Shown: one piece after another, positions 45,178 to 54,593 of the stretch
Layout of the letters: each line of letters starts with the position of its first letter
How positions within the stretch are numbered: position 1 is the first letter of the stretch
Source of the DNA: Limnobacter humi
GTDB taxonomy: Bacteria > Pseudomonadota > Gammaproteobacteria > Burkholderiales > Burkholderiaceae_B
Length of the DNA stretch: 64,000 nt
Direction: 5' to 3'
Assembly (NCBI RefSeq): GCF_024518835.1
Contig: NZ_JANIGO010000001.1
Coordinates: forward strand, 930,001-994,000
The notes under the pieces: generated by a model
Seen by the model: the letters and a program-made list of their open reading frames with translations, nothing else
What the model was told of the DNA's origin: nothing
The model's database searches: none
Made by a program: the position numbers and the translations under genes

Positions 45178-45984
45178 TCATCGGGGCTTTTCGCTTTTCT
45201 CAAGGGGATAAACCTTCAATCCCCAGTTTTCGTATCCGCGACCGACATTTTGCCGGCCCCCAGAGCAATAAAACTTCTCTTTCAACACGTCAAAAGCACT
45301 GTTTGGTTGACCGGGGCGCAGAATACTTAGGCCAATCGGTCTTGCAACCAGGTCAGCAAGTTGCAGCCCCGGCGAATCCACCTTTTTATCCGCGAAAACA
45401 ATCTCAAAAGGAAGGTTGATTCCGGCGCGATTTGCCCCATTGGTCATTCGGCGGAACTCGAGTTCTAGCTCGTTATCCTCTTTTTTGCCCCGGCATTCAA
45501 AAACGACATGGGTAATGAGGTTTTGCTGGTTTTTCTCTTGCAAGAACTCATGCAACGTCTCCAAACAAAAGCCAAGAGCTAGGTGATAAGGATTCTTATT
45601 TTGATCAGAAGTGCCGCTTAGTTTGGATTTATCGATGACACAAGACACCAAAATAAAGTTGTGGACCCGGATCAGTTGGCTTAGCTCGTCAAGAAACTGA
45701 GTTTTTTGATGCTTACCTTTAAAGGTGAACGCACCTTTCTCTTTCCGGATTTCGTGTTCATGTAGCACGACCAAGTCATGACCGAAGTGCCGAAATTTAA
45801 ATTGGTGCAGTGCGGAAACAACTTGGTTGGCGTAGTGTCTTTTGTGAAATATGCAGAAAGCAAGGACGAAAACCGGGTAGTTTGGATCCAGGTTTTGCAT
45901 CCCGTGGTCACCGCTCTCATCAACATAGACGATGTAGTCGCTAAAAGCGCTGTTTGCTGTTTGGTTCAATTCGGTGCCCATCAT
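45178..45984 (-). CDS. DUF3800 protein
   Basis: A 268-residue DUF3800 protein. It starts with the family hallmark YIVYVDESGDHG and ends with GLQLADLVARPIG, acidic positions of an RNase H-like fold. DUF3800 proteins occur in many mobile and defence loci with unknown activity. It is upstream of, and in the same direction as, the giant recombinase gene, 142 bases away, and is the last gene before the right att remnant. Confidence 0.85.
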   Translation of the reverse strand: MMGTELNQTANSAFSDYIVYVDESGDHGMQNLDPNYPVFVLAFCIFHKRHYANQVVSALHQFKFRHFGHDLVVLHEHEIRKEKGAFTFKGKHQKTQFLDELSQLIRVHNFILVSCVIDKSKLSGTSDQNKNPYHLALGFCLETLHEFLQEKNQQNLITHVVFECRGKKEDNELELEFRRMTNGANRAGINLPFEIVFADKKVDSPGLQLADLVARPIGLSILRPGQPNSAFDVLKEKFYCSGGRQNVGRGYENWGLKVYPLEKSEKPR

Positions 45985-46227
45985 GATCTCGCAGTGACCT
46001 TTTAAAGCTCTGTGACGAATTCAATCCAATCGTCAGCAGATACGCGAAAAGTGGGCTAATGCTCCCAGAAACCTCGAAAATAGCGAAATGATGCCGAGAC
46101 GTTAACTGGTGTTATCTCACAGTTAGTGTGCGAAAGCAACACTATAGAGGTGAGGCGCTGCCCCTGAGAAGACAGTTTGACGTCGTTTCAGGCGGATATA
46201 GGGCTTTTGAGATGAATACTTCTAGCT

Positions 46228-46262
46228 TGGCCTCCGAAGTTCGATCCCCGCCGGCCGCGCCA
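46228..46262 (+). pseudogene. tRNA-Arg remnant with 14-base internal deletion
   Basis: TGGCCTCCGAAG (46228-46239) is identical to 5697-5708 in tRNA-Arg, and TTCGATCC through CCA is identical to the tRNA 3' end, but the 14 bases between them in the real gene (anticodon-stem 3' side, variable loop and T-stem 5' side) are missing. It cannot fold as a tRNA. It marks the right end of the island. Confidence 0.8.
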
Positions 46263-46265
46263 ACT
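46239..46265 (+). repeat. attR-like direct repeat
   Basis: Exact 27-base copy of 5722-5748. The following terminator hairpin is also shared with the left tRNA neighbourhood. Confidence 0.85.
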
Positions 46266-46277
46266 GTTTTGAACTGG

Positions 46278-46303
46278 AAAGCCCCGCTGGTCGGGGCTTT
46301 TTT
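46278..46303 (+). terminator. duplicated tRNA terminator
   Basis: AAAGCCCCG-CTGGT-CGGGGCTTT followed by TTTT, identical in stem and loop to 5761-5786. This is presumably the terminator that followed the tRNA before the island arrived. Confidence 0.85.
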
Positions 46304-46640
46304 GTTTTTAGGGTTGGGAATTGCCAACCTGTCGAATATCTGCTGTGACAGCTCTGTGACAAATATTTGTCACAGGCCCTAGCCTGAGTATTGGTTGGCA
46401 GCTGCCTTATTGCAGGATGACGGCTTCTCGGCCGAAGGGGACATTCCACTATGATCTGCTGAAAACCTGCTTTTGGGGTAAAAAACAAGCCACGTTCTAA
46501 GCTTAAAGCACAGCGGACTAGAGGGGGGAAGAAGCGATCAACATGCATTTAAAAGTCATATTCACCCTTGACCACAAGAAAAATGGGTATTTCTCACCTC
46601 CCACCTATTTTTGTTAGGCTCCCCCTTCTTGAAAAACCCT
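46304..46640. other. intergenic region right of the island
   Basis: No gene is supported here. Its main feature is the palindrome at 46354-46375. Otherwise it holds only the presumed leader of the next gene. Confidence 0.4.
46354..46375. promoter_or_regulatory. perfect 22-bp palindrome
   Basis: CTGTGACAAAT followed by its exact complement ATTTGTCACAG; a further TGTGACA half-site lies 11 bases upstream (46344-46350). The outer TGTGA...TCACA arms recall CRP sites, but the 10-base centre is too long. It is likely an operator for a dimeric regulator; which one is not known. Confidence 0.5.
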
Positions 46641-47159
46641 GTGAGAAGAGCTTTGGCAACTATTCAGTTTCTAAACGCAGAAAAAAGCCTGCAGTTTGTC
46701 TCAGCGTACTCAAGGTCGGTGCTTACAGACATTATGCGAACGGCAGGTGTGCCATCGATTCTGATCACTAGTACTGCGCGTACCCCTGCGGATCAAGCTC
46801 GCATCATGTATGAAAATATTGAACGCTATGGGGCTGAGCACCAAAAATTGCTCTACAGCAATTATGGTGACCAAGTGATTGACGAGTACTTAAAGTACAA
46901 ATCGAAAAAACATCATAAGCAGTTCATCATTTCAATGATGCAGGCGAAGATTATTGCGCTTGATCCATCAAAGATTTCAAATCATGTTGCTGATCCAATG
47001 AAGTTAAATGTGATCGACATTGCGCCCTCTAGCATCGACCCAGGCTTACGCGACCTGTTTGTCGCGGCAGTACAGGGTGAAAAACGAGTAGCGAAATACA
47101 TTGTCCCACCCAAAGACCCTGCCTATCACCTGGAAATTCCACAACTCGAGAAATCATGA
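46641..47159 (+). CDS. M15-like peptidoglycan peptidase
   Basis: About 172 residues without signal peptide. ILITSTARTPADQARIM, SNHVADPMKLNVIDIAP and AYHLEIP follow the pattern SxHxxGxAxD...H of M15 D-Ala-D-Ala peptidases and endolysins, with zinc ligands His, Asp and His. Start is uncertain: GTG 46641 or TTG 46611 are possible and neither has a good RBS. It overlaps by 4 bases a secreted protein gene, an arrangement like a secreted cell-wall effector with its periplasmic immunity protein. Confidence 0.65.
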   Translation: MRRALATIQFLNAEKSLQFVSAYSRSVLTDIMRTAGVPSILITSTARTPADQARIMYENIERYGAEHQKLLYSNYGDQVIDEYLKYKSKKHHKQFIISMMQAKIIALDPSKISNHVADPMKLNVIDIAPSSIDPGLRDLFVAAVQGEKRVAKYIVPPKDPAYHLEIPQLEKS

Positions 47160-47656
47160 TTAAGAAAACAGCTTTGTATTTTCTCTTTTGGTGTCTTTCA
47201 ATTTCCCTAGCGCCTGCTTGGGCAGGTTCCGGAAGCGACTGCATCTATGAACAAAGTGGGGTTGATGTACAGCAATTTAAAAAATCGAGGCATGTGATTG
47301 GCTTTGAGAAGTTGGAGACAAACACTGGTTACATGGGTGCCCTGAAAGGCATTGGTGGTTTTCATTTGCAACTTTTCAGCTGCGCGCACTACGGTGCAAC
47401 GCTGACTGTTCTCCTCGGCCCCCACCCCATGGCCGAGACAGTGACTAAAACCTTTGATGCTTTGCCAGCTTTGTTATTCCCTGCAGTGGATGTGGCAAGG
47501 GTCAAGGCAGCGTTAAAGCAATTACCGTTAAATGCTTTGTACACACCGCAGCACCTCGAACCTTTGGCTGCTAAAGTCGGCATGACTGATATAAGCGTTC
47601 AAATAATTAATGCAGGAGGTATGGGTGTGTTGGTGTTTGGATTTTATGGGGGGTGA
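47156..47656 (+). CDS. exported partner (possible immunity protein)
   Basis: A 166-residue secreted protein with a signal peptide (LYFLFWCLSISLAPAWA) and an unassigned domain (GFEKLETNTGYMGALKGIGG, LQLFSCAHYGATLTVLLG). The ATGA overlap with the M15-like gene shows coupled translation. A periplasmic protein coupled to a peptidoglycan hydrolase is what a self-protection factor would look like; this is inference. Confidence 0.6.
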   Translation: MIKKTALYFLFWCLSISLAPAWAGSGSDCIYEQSGVDVQQFKKSRHVIGFEKLETNTGYMGALKGIGGFHLQLFSCAHYGATLTVLLGPHPMAETVTKTFDALPALLFPAVDVARVKAALKQLPLNALYTPQHLEPLAAKVGMTDISVQIINAGGMGVLVFGFYGG

Positions 47657-47816
47657 GGCCTGTTGGGCCTGATCATTTGCCCCTCTGAGGGCCGTCGAAG
47701 CCCAACCGGTGCGGCAAAAACCCTGCTTAAAGTTGCTGTTATGCACCCAGAGGTGCTGCGAGAAATCGGTGCGTAAGAAACAGAACGTACCCCGGTTTGT
47801 GTCAAAACGCCCGTGG

Positions 47817-49423
47817 CTAATTGACTGCACGGCGGCTAATGGGTCCCGCCCATCGGGCAACCCCTCTCTGCATGGCAGTGGTCTCTATCGATTGTTTGAA
47901 GATTCGGAATAGGTCTGTCTGCCAGTCGTTGGCTGATAGCGAAACTGTTGAGCCCAAGAAAGCACTCGCCTGCAAATCAAACACCGCCGGTAACGCATCG
48001 CGCAAAATGCTCCAGTCTTCGAAGATGGCTGTTCGCCGTTCCTCCAGCAGTTCAATGGTGGGCAGTTTGTCTGACTTGTTCAAATTCACCTTGGGGTCTG
48101 CTTGAAGCAGGTTCCACAGGTCGTTGCTGCCCCACAGTGAAAAAGGAATGGCGTGATCCACCACAAAATTTCCGGACAGCCGTTTGCCAGTCCAAGTACA
48201 CCGTTTTTGGCACCAAATTTTGCAGACAGGTTTGCCCAGCGCAAAACCACCGCTTCTGAAATCCAGTGGCCCATCAGCACCAATTCCCGCCAGATGGCGG
48301 CAGGCACCAGCACATGTTTGCTGCTTGGGTCGTATCCAAAAATGGGCCCACTGTCCAACGCGCCACCGGCGTACGTTACAGGGCCAGCCACAATTGTGTC
48401 CGCAATGTCCTTCAGGGCTTTTCGTTGTTTTAGTATGGTCTGCGGTCGCATCGTATTCGCTTGGTTTTCCAAGTACCAGGCCGTGAATCCGCCATGGGTA
48501 CCTTGGTCCCTGTACTCGTCAATCAACCCCAACAATGCGGCCCGAAACTTCATGCACTTGCCACCGCTGCCTTCAGCGTTGGATTGTGGGATGAACTTGG
48601 GTGAGGCAACAATCGGCCAGTAGTAACGCAGCCACCGGTTGGCCAGTAATGCAAGCGGCACACCCACATGCCTGTTGGGGTGCCACACGGCGCTTCGTTC
48701 GTTGACCTGCGCGATGTCGGCCAAAGCACGAAACAAGGCCAGTTTGTAGGTGGCCTCTTTTCGATCGCGATTCAGCACCGCTTCAATTTGGTCCAGTGGG
48801 CGAACACCCGTTTGCGCTCTGTACTCATAAAGTTGCGTGAACCAAGAGTTGCCCGTTCTTTGAAGGGTGTCGTCTGTGTCCCACCGGGAAATCAGCACAA
48901 ACCCAAGGCGGGTGAACAGCGTTTCGATCTGGTCGGGTGTGTAGGGGTAAAACAGGCGGCTATGCGGGTCTCGGTGTGTGTGGTCGGTATCGCCACGCGC
49001 CAGTGGAAGCGACAACAACAGCCGCCCGTTGACCTTTAATGAATTCCGGATTTGTAGCGCTGAATCGAACAACAAATGGGGTGCGATGTGCATGAGCACT
49101 GCGCTGCACAGCACGCCATCAAATGTGGCTTTGCCCAGATGGAGCTCAGGCAATGCGCCTTCCCGCAGTTTGCCAACAAGTTCAGGGTGAAAGTGTGTGG
49201 CTGCATCCCGCAGGGTTTTTGAAGGTTCAACGCCAAGCACGTCCAACCCACTGGCGTGTAAAGCGGCCAAGTCTCGGCCCGAGCCCGTGCCGATTTCCAA
49301 AACCGTTGAACCTGGTAGAAAGGCTTGCGAAAAGTATTGAGAGACCGGGCTGCCGACTGCTTCATATCGCTTGGCGATGTCCGCACCATGGTCGTCGTAG
49401 TATTGAATGGTGTTGCTGTCCAT
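47817..49423 (-). pseudogene. SAM methyltransferase-HNH fusion with frameshift
   Basis: Residues 1-200 are a class I methyltransferase (STVLEIGTGSGRDLAALHASG, then LHLGKATFDGVLCSAVLMHI). The middle is unassigned. Near 48205 the frame slips by one base: the current frame goes to nonsense (LANGCPEILWW), whereas the shifted one gives CTWTGKRLSGNF, VVDHAIPFSLWGSNDLWNLL and KVNLNKSDKLP, an HNH endonuclease core, ending at 47817. So either the gene is broken or there is a sequencing error. Start 49423 (MDSNTIQYYDD) is the methyltransferase start. It may be a modification/restriction protein. Confidence 0.7.
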
Positions 49424-49528
49424 GCCGGCTTTTGTTCTCAATATTGGGTCAGCATACCAGAGCGAACGTCCTCGAACTTCCTGTATTGAAAGCGCACTAA
49501 ACTGTTCTGAATCACCTTTCAAATCGCC

Positions 49529-50044
49529 ATGCGCCCACGCTTGCCTCTATTTGCCGTCTGTTTGCTTGTCTGCCTGTCGGCCCTGCAACCGGTTTTTGCC
49601 GCGCAGTGCACGCTAACCCCCGTGGCAATTCAGCCTGTGGGTGCCGAGCCTGCAGAGCAATATGTGGGTTCGGCCCAAGGTGTTGAATTTCGTTTTCACA
49701 ACGACAAGCGGGAATTGCCGGTCTCGGTGTTTCCCGAGCCCCCCTTGGAGGTTGTCCATTCGTCTACTCGCCAGGCTTGTGAAATCAAGCAAGGGGGTGT
49801 TTGGGTTCGCGAGCATGTGTATGTCAATCGGGATGCCTCAGTGCTCGTCACGCACGAATACAGCGGCTCGAACGACGCATTGAATTTCTACAACACACAA
49901 ACCTGTCAGCGCGTGGCTTCACTGGATGTATCCGGTGCCCGCTGGGCGATTCAGCCCGGCGCAATCGTGGTCCGTCGTCTCACTGGAAACTGGGCGGTTC
50001 GGCACCTCAAGCTGAACAGCGCTTGTTTGCCTTCCGGCCGCTGA
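49529..50044 (+). CDS. exported protein (possible immunity protein)
   Basis: A 171-residue secreted protein: signal LPLFAVCLLVCLSALQPVFA, then a beta-rich domain with four or more cysteines (AAQCTLTP, TRQACEIKQGG, NTQTCQRV, LNSACLP) that could form disulfides. It is followed 54 bases later by an NlpC/amidase-like gene without signal peptide. That pairing resembles a Tae amidase with a Tai-type immunity protein. No family is recognised directly. Confidence 0.6.
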   Translation: MRPRLPLFAVCLLVCLSALQPVFAAQCTLTPVAIQPVGAEPAEQYVGSAQGVEFRFHNDKRELPVSVFPEPPLEVVHSSTRQACEIKQGGVWVREHVYVNRDASVLVTHEYSGSNDALNFYNTQTCQRVASLDVSGARWAIQPGAIVVRRLTGNWAVRHLKLNSACLPSGR

Positions 50045-50098
50045 TTACTTTTTCTTGCATTAGCGCCATCGTTATGTCCTTTCATTTGGAGACCATCC

Positions 50099-50566
50099 AT
50101 GCCGAGCCTCGACGGCTGCATCATTGAGCAGTGCAATGCAGTTTGGGATGAAGAATTTCTCAGTGGTGTAAAAAACCGCAACAACTGCTCGGGCTTTGTT
50201 AAAGCAGTTGCAAAACGCTTGGGTATTCCACTGCCCGATACGGCCACTGCGGATGGCATTGCGGCTGCTGTGGAAAGCAACTGGACCAAAGTGGAGTCAG
50301 GTGCCGAAGCAGCACGGTTGGCCTACGCCGGCCAGTTTGTGCTGGCTGTGTTGAAAGCAAAAGACCACCAACCAAAGCGCAGCAACGGGCATGTGGCCAT
50401 TGTGGTGTATGGAGATTTATACCGACACCGTTACCCCAAGGTATGGGGTGGAAGCATTGGCGCAGCACAAAGCCGTGGCGACAAGTCGGTGGGCGAGGTT
50501 TGGAACAATGTGGACCGCGACCAGGTGGGCTATTTCGCCTATGGGCTCAATGTGTGTAAGCGTTGA
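50099..50566 (+). CDS. NlpC/amidase-like protein (Tae-type candidate)
   Basis: A 155-residue protein without signal peptide. NRNNCSGFVKAVAKRLGIPL and SNGHVAIVVYGDLYRHRYP give the Cys and His of an NlpC/P60-type fold; TATADGIAAAVESNW and VWGGSIGAAQSRG resemble type VI secretion amidase effectors. It likely cleaves peptidoglycan. TTTGGAGACCATCC gives a clear RBS. No type VI secretion genes are in the window. Confidence 0.65.
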   Translation: MPSLDGCIIEQCNAVWDEEFLSGVKNRNNCSGFVKAVAKRLGIPLPDTATADGIAAAVESNWTKVESGAEAARLAYAGQFVLAVLKAKDHQPKRSNGHVAIVVYGDLYRHRYPKVWGGSIGAAQSRGDKSVGEVWNNVDRDQVGYFAYGLNVCKR

Positions 50567-50636
50567 GGGTTAAGGGCACCACATCCAACCCCAACCCGTT
50601 GCAGTATCAAGGTGACCATTCACCACCCACTGCACC

Positions 50637-51143
50637 ATGAAACTCCCTTTGCCTTGGTTTCCCCTTCAGCCTGTTGCTGATGAGTCGTTTTTCGACACCG
50701 CGCCCATTCGCTTCACCTACGTGATGAACCTGGCCGCTTCGGCCGATGATGTGTGGGCGGGCTTGGTGGCAGACCGCCCATTAACCTGGTGCAAAGCGCT
50801 CACGGTGCAATACACCTCACCACGCCCCTTTGGTGTTGGCACGCGCCGCGAGGTGGGTGCGCAGTTCAACCTGGTGCGCCTTAAGGAACGCTTTTTTATT
50901 TGGGACGACGCAGCCCGCCGCCACGCGTTTTATGTGGAGCAGGCCAATGTGCCCTTGCTGTCGCAGTTTGCGGAAGACTACCAGGTAACGCCCACCGAGC
51001 AGGGCTGCCAGTTTGTGTGGCGCTTTGCCATGGCGGGCCGCCCGGGGTTGGCCACGGCGCTGCAACTTACGCAGGCCTTGCCCAAGCGCCTGGTGTTTGA
51101 TGGCTTGGTGCGCGACACCGAGCGCCATTTCAAAACAGCCTGA
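50637..51143 (+). CDS. SRPBCC (START-like) ligand-binding protein
   Basis: A 168-residue SRPBCC-fold protein: IRFTYVMNLAASADDVWAGL, then TSPRPFGVGTRREVG and a long C-terminal helix TALQLTQALPKRLVFDGLV. These proteins bind hydrophobic ligands in a helix-grip pocket. Its position beside alkB hints at a hydrocarbon or lipid ligand, though nothing in the sequence settles this. Confidence 0.75.
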   Translation: MKLPLPWFPLQPVADESFFDTAPIRFTYVMNLAASADDVWAGLVADRPLTWCKALTVQYTSPRPFGVGTRREVGAQFNLVRLKERFFIWDDAARRHAFYVEQANVPLLSQFAEDYQVTPTEQGCQFVWRFAMAGRPGLATALQLTQALPKRLVFDGLVRDTERHFKTA

Positions 51144-51174
51144 GTCCCTCACCTAAGCCCTCCAGCTAAGCCCT

Positions 51175-52341
51175 TCAACCCAAGCCGTATTCCTTCACCA
51201 GCGCGGCTTTTTTGCCGGGCAGGAAGTTGATGCGGCTGGCATCGTGCCCCACCGCGTCAATCAACCGGGGGTTCATCACGCGGAACCACAGCGGTGGAAT
51301 GTAGGCCACCAGGAACATGGCGAAGTAACCCGACGGCAGGCTGGGCAGTTCCGGAAAATCCCGCAGGCTTTGAAAACCCCGCGCCGGGTTGGCATGGTGG
51401 TCGGAATGGCGTTGCAGTTGCAGCACCACCAGGTTGCTCACCAGGTGGTTGCTGTTCCAGGAGTGGTGCGGCTGGCAGCGTTCATATTGGCCGTTGGCCA
51501 GTTGTTTGCGCAGCAGGCCGTAGTGTTCAATGTAGTTGGCCGAGGTGAGCTGGAATGCACCCCACAGGCTGACCACCAGCAAGGCCGTTACCGCGGGCCA
51601 GCCAAAGGCAAACACCAAGCTGCCGTGCAACAGGGCGGTCATCGCCAGCCCTTGCAATATTTCATTGCGGGCATTCCAGCGGCTGTGCCCTTTGCGCTCC
51701 AGCCGTTCGGCTTCCAGTGCCCAGGCCCGTTTGAAGGCGCCGGGCAGCTCGCGCAGCATGAAGCGGTAAATGCTTTCGCCCATTTTTGAGCTGGCTGGGT
51801 CTTCGGGCGTGGCCACGTCGCGGTGGTGGCCGCGGTTGTGTTCAATCGAAAAGTGCCCGTAGGCCCCCAGCGATTGCGTCCACAACGCCAGCCATTGGTC
51901 GAGTTTGCGTTTTTTGTGGCCCAGTTCGTGGCTCACATTCAGGCCAAAGCCCAGCATGCTGCCCGTGGTAATGGCCACGGCCCACCAGTACACCGGGGCC
52001 AGGGGCTCGGTCGCCAAAAAGGCAATGTTGAACACAAAGCAGCCGGTGAGGATGGGCACCAGCGCGTAGGTCACCCAGCGGTAATAGGCGTCGTCTTCCA
52101 GCCGGGGCACGGCGGCCTCGGGCGGGTTGTGGCGGTCTTCACCAAACAGGCGGTCCAGAATGGGCAGGCCCACATAAAACAGTGCCAGAAATATCCACAG
52201 CCAGGTGGTGTTGCCGGTTTGCAGGTAGAGCACCGGGCCCAGTGGGGCAGCCACCGGCGCAACAACAGCCAGCAGCCACAGGGGCTTTTTGCTGTCGCGG
52301 TACTGGCTGGGCAGGGGCAGGGCGGTGTTGGGCGTGCTCAT
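51175..52341 (-). CDS. alkB: alkane 1-monooxygenase
   Basis: A 388-residue integral-membrane di-iron hydroxylase with all His boxes: SHELGHKKRK, EHNRGHHRDV and QLQRHSDHHANP, plus the AlkB signature NYIEHYGLLR. It inserts oxygen at the terminal carbon of medium-chain alkanes using rubredoxin and its reductase, which are not in this window. About six membrane helices. An AraC-family gene starts divergently 109 bases away and is the likely regulator. Confidence 0.93.
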   Translation of the reverse strand: MSTPNTALPLPSQYRDSKKPLWLLAVVAPVAAPLGPVLYLQTGNTTWLWIFLALFYVGLPILDRLFGEDRHNPPEAAVPRLEDDAYYRWVTYALVPILTGCFVFNIAFLATEPLAPVYWWAVAITTGSMLGFGLNVSHELGHKKRKLDQWLALWTQSLGAYGHFSIEHNRGHHRDVATPEDPASSKMGESIYRFMLRELPGAFKRAWALEAERLERKGHSRWNARNEILQGLAMTALLHGSLVFAFGWPAVTALLVVSLWGAFQLTSANYIEHYGLLRKQLANGQYERCQPHHSWNSNHLVSNLVVLQLQRHSDHHANPARGFQSLRDFPELPSLPSGYFAMFLVAYIPPLWFRVMNPRLIDAVGHDASRINFLPGKKAALVKEYGLG

Positions 52342-52450
52342 GGGGCAGGTCTCCAGGTTGTTTTTAGCAGATTAGGCCGATGGGCTTGACAGCAACACCG
52401 CCTTCTGTGGCATAAATTCGTCATTCAGTGACAAAACGGGGGCGTGCGGT

Positions 52451-53479
52451 ATGCAAACGGTGGATTGGGCCCTGCGGCCTGCCTTGCACCCGGTTTATGC
52501 GCGGCTGCTGTGTGCCGAGCTGTTGCGTCGGGGCCTGGCCCGTGAGGCCATCACCACCGGTTTGTCGGTGGACTGGGAGGCCCTCCACACCCAAAACGGG
52601 TTTATCAGTGCGCAAACCATGCAAGCCTTGGCTGTGCGGGGCATGGCGCTGACGGACTGCCCTTGGCTGGGGTTGGAGGTGGGCTTTCGCACCCAGGCGG
52701 CTGCCCATGGTGTGCTGGGGGCCGCCATGATGGCCAGCAGCAGCCTGGCCGAGGCGGCTTTGCTGCTGCAGCGCTATGCCCGTTTGCGGCAAAACCTGGC
52801 TGTACTCAGCATTGTGCCGGGCGAGCACTATGAACTGCAGTTGGTGCCTTCGGTGCCTTTGGGCCCGGTGAATGAATACCTGCATGGCCAATTGGTGGCC
52901 GGGCTGTTGCAGTTGTTTTCCACCATCACCGGGCTGGACTTGCAGACCCACCTCACGGTGCATTGGCCGTTTGAGCAACCCGAGTGGTATGACCAGTACC
53001 AGCGGGTGGCGCGGGTGAATGTGTTTGGCGCACCGGCCATGCGCATCAGCCTGCCGGCCGATGTGGCGTTGTCCCCCTCGATTGCGGCCGATGCTCAAGC
53101 CCTGCGCGCCCATTTGCAGGAATGCGAACTGGCCTTGCACCGGGCCTGCGCGGGTGAGTCCTTGGCCGACCGGGTGCGGGTGGTGTTGGAAAGTGGAGAT
53201 GACAGCTTGGGCCTAACCCTGGATGAGGTGGCCAACCGCCTGCACCTCACCCGGCGTACGCTAATCCGCAAATTGGCTGCAGAAGGAACCCGTTTCCAGG
53301 CCATTCACGACGAGTTGCGGAAAAATAAGGCCTGTTGGTTACTGATGAATACCAACACGCCGGTGGATGCGGTGGCTGCCCAGGTGGGTTGTGGCGATGC
53401 CAGCAATTTCAGCCGCATGTTCAAGCGCTGGGTGGGGGTGGTGCCGTCGCAGTACCGGCTGGTCGGGCATAGAAGCTGA
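52451..53479 (+). CDS. AraC-family regulator, likely of alkB
   Basis: A 342-residue AraC regulator of the type with a long N-terminal ligand domain (about 1-210). The C-terminal domain has two helix-turn-helices: [20 protein letters not shown] and [21 protein letters not shown]. It is divergent from alkB, as AlkR/alkane regulators often are, and probably activates alkB when alkanes are present; this rests on context. Its stop overlaps the convergent Fic gene by 59 bases. Confidence 0.85.
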   Translation: MQTVDWALRPALHPVYARLLCAELLRRGLAREAITTGLSVDWEALHTQNGFISAQTMQALAVRGMALTDCPWLGLEVGFRTQAAAHGVLGAAMMASSSLAEAALLLQRYARLRQNLAVLSIVPGEHYELQLVPSVPLGPVNEYLHGQLVAGLLQLFSTITGLDLQTHLTVHWPFEQPEWYDQYQRVARVNVFGAPAMRISLPADVALSPSIAADAQALRAHLQECELALHRACAGESLADRVRVVLESGDDSLGLTLDEVANRLHLTRRTLIRKLAAEGTRFQAIHDELRKNKACWLLMNTNTPVDAVAAQVGCGDASNFSRMFKRWVGVVPSQYRLVGHRS

Positions 53480-54593
53480 ATTCATTGTCATCACGAATCA
53501 GCAGTGCCATGAGCTTGGGGTGGATAAAGACTTTCTCCTTGCCCACCTGCATTTCCGTGAGCACGCCAGCCCCTACCAAGTCTTTTAGGTAGCGTGATGC
53601 AGCCTGCCGCTGAGCAATGTCTTTTTCGACCAAATTGCCAATGCGGCAATAGGGTTGTTCAAAAATCACATCCACCAGTTCACGGCTGTATATCTTGGGC
53701 AGTGTCTCGCGCACATAGGCGGTTGTGTGGTCAGCCAGTAAGCGGATTGCGCTGATCTTGGCCGTTGTCCAGCGTGCTGTTTCTTCAACCGCCGTCAGCA
53801 TGAACAACACCCACGCCTCCCAGTCCTGCTTGCGCGTTACATCCAGCAGCAGGCGGTAGTAGTCAGCCTTATTGGCGATGATGTAACGGCTAAGGTACAG
53901 AATGGGCAGGGTGAGCAAGTCCTGTTCAATCAGGTAAAGGATGTTGAGCACCCGCCCTGTCCGCCCGTTACCATCCATAAAAGGATGGATCGCTTCAAAC
54001 TGATAATGACCAACCGCCATACGGATCAGTGGATCAATATCTTCGGCGTTGTGAAGAAATCGCTCCCAGTTGGCCAATAAATCGCGCAGTACGATTTCAC
54101 CTTCTGGTGGGGTATAGATAACCTCACCCGTCTTGTCATTGGCCAGTTTCGTTCCTGGCGTGCGACGAATGTCCATGTCAGCCCCCTTGAGGGTCTGGCA
54201 AATTTCAACTGCGGTTGCGGTACACAAGGGACGCGTTGTCAGGGAGCGATAACCCCGGTGTAATGCTGTGCGGTAGCGCAATGCTTCCTTGGTGGCAGAA
54301 TCAGCGGCGTTGTCACTTTGGGCAAATTGAAACAGACGGTCCGTGGTGGTGACGATGTTCTCTATTTCGGAGCTATCCTTGGCTTCGAGCAGCGGGATGA
54401 TATTGATCAGCATGCTTTGATTGGGGATCAGCTCGGCTGCTTGTTTCAATGCGGCAACAGCGGCTCGGGCGTTAATACAACGCTTGAGTACGGCCCGCGT
54501 TTCCAGCTCGGTAGCCGGCGGCAGCGGCGGCAGGCTGTTATAAGGTTGTTCTGGATGCCAAGCGTAGGCCGACATAACCTTTCCCGTTGTCAT
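53421..54593 (-). CDS. Fic-family protein (AMP-transferase type)
   Basis: A 390-residue Fic protein. The active loop [12 protein letters not shown] has the catalytic His, and SSEIENI at about residue 70 is the N-terminal inhibitory helix motif (S/T)xxxE(G/N), so activity is self-restrained. A winged-helix at the C-terminus ([20 protein letters not shown]) is usual for this class. Fic proteins attach AMP to target proteins. Start at 54593 (MTTGK) or 54575 (MSAYAW) are both possible; anything further upstream runs through tRNA-Pro and is rejected. Confidence 0.88.
   Translation of the reverse strand: MTTGKVMSAYAWHPEQPYNSLPPLPPATELETRAVLKRCINARAAVAALKQAAELIPNQSMLINIIPLLEAKDSSEIENIVTTTDRLFQFAQSDNAADSATKEALRYRTALHRGYRSLTTRPLCTATAVEICQTLKGADMDIRRTPGTKLANDKTGEVIYTPPEGEIVLRDLLANWERFLHNAEDIDPLIRMAVGHYQFEAIHPFMDGNGRTGRVLNILYLIEQDLLTLPILYLSRYIIANKADYYRLLLDVTRKQDWEAWVLFMLTAVEETARWTTAKISAIRLLADHTTAYVRETLPKIYSRELVDVIFEQPYCRIGNLVEKDIAQRQAASRYLKDLVGAGVLTEMQVGKEKVFIHPKLMALLIRDDNEFSFYARPAGTATAPPPPSA

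Larger units (their letters stand above)
5746..46265. mobile_element. genomic island inserted in tRNA-Arg(CCG)
   Basis: The stretch between the two 27-bp tRNA-derived repeats is about 40.5 kb. It contains an integrase with intact catalytic residues, an excisionase-like gene, plasmid and conjugation leftovers, nested transposable elements and three metal-resistance blocks (arsenic, cadmium/zinc/cobalt, copper). Gene style differs from the flanks, and the right-end cluster is visibly AT-richer. It lacks a full type IV secretion system or recognised relaxase, so it is likely a degraded integrative element that may need a helper to transfer. Confidence 0.85.

Noticed and set aside
46228-46262. 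A second functional tRNA-Arg
   Set aside because: 14 internal bases are missing, so the anticodon and T stems cannot form.
46354-46375. CRP binding site
   Set aside because: TGTGA and TCACA are 10 bases apart, whereas CRP needs 6.
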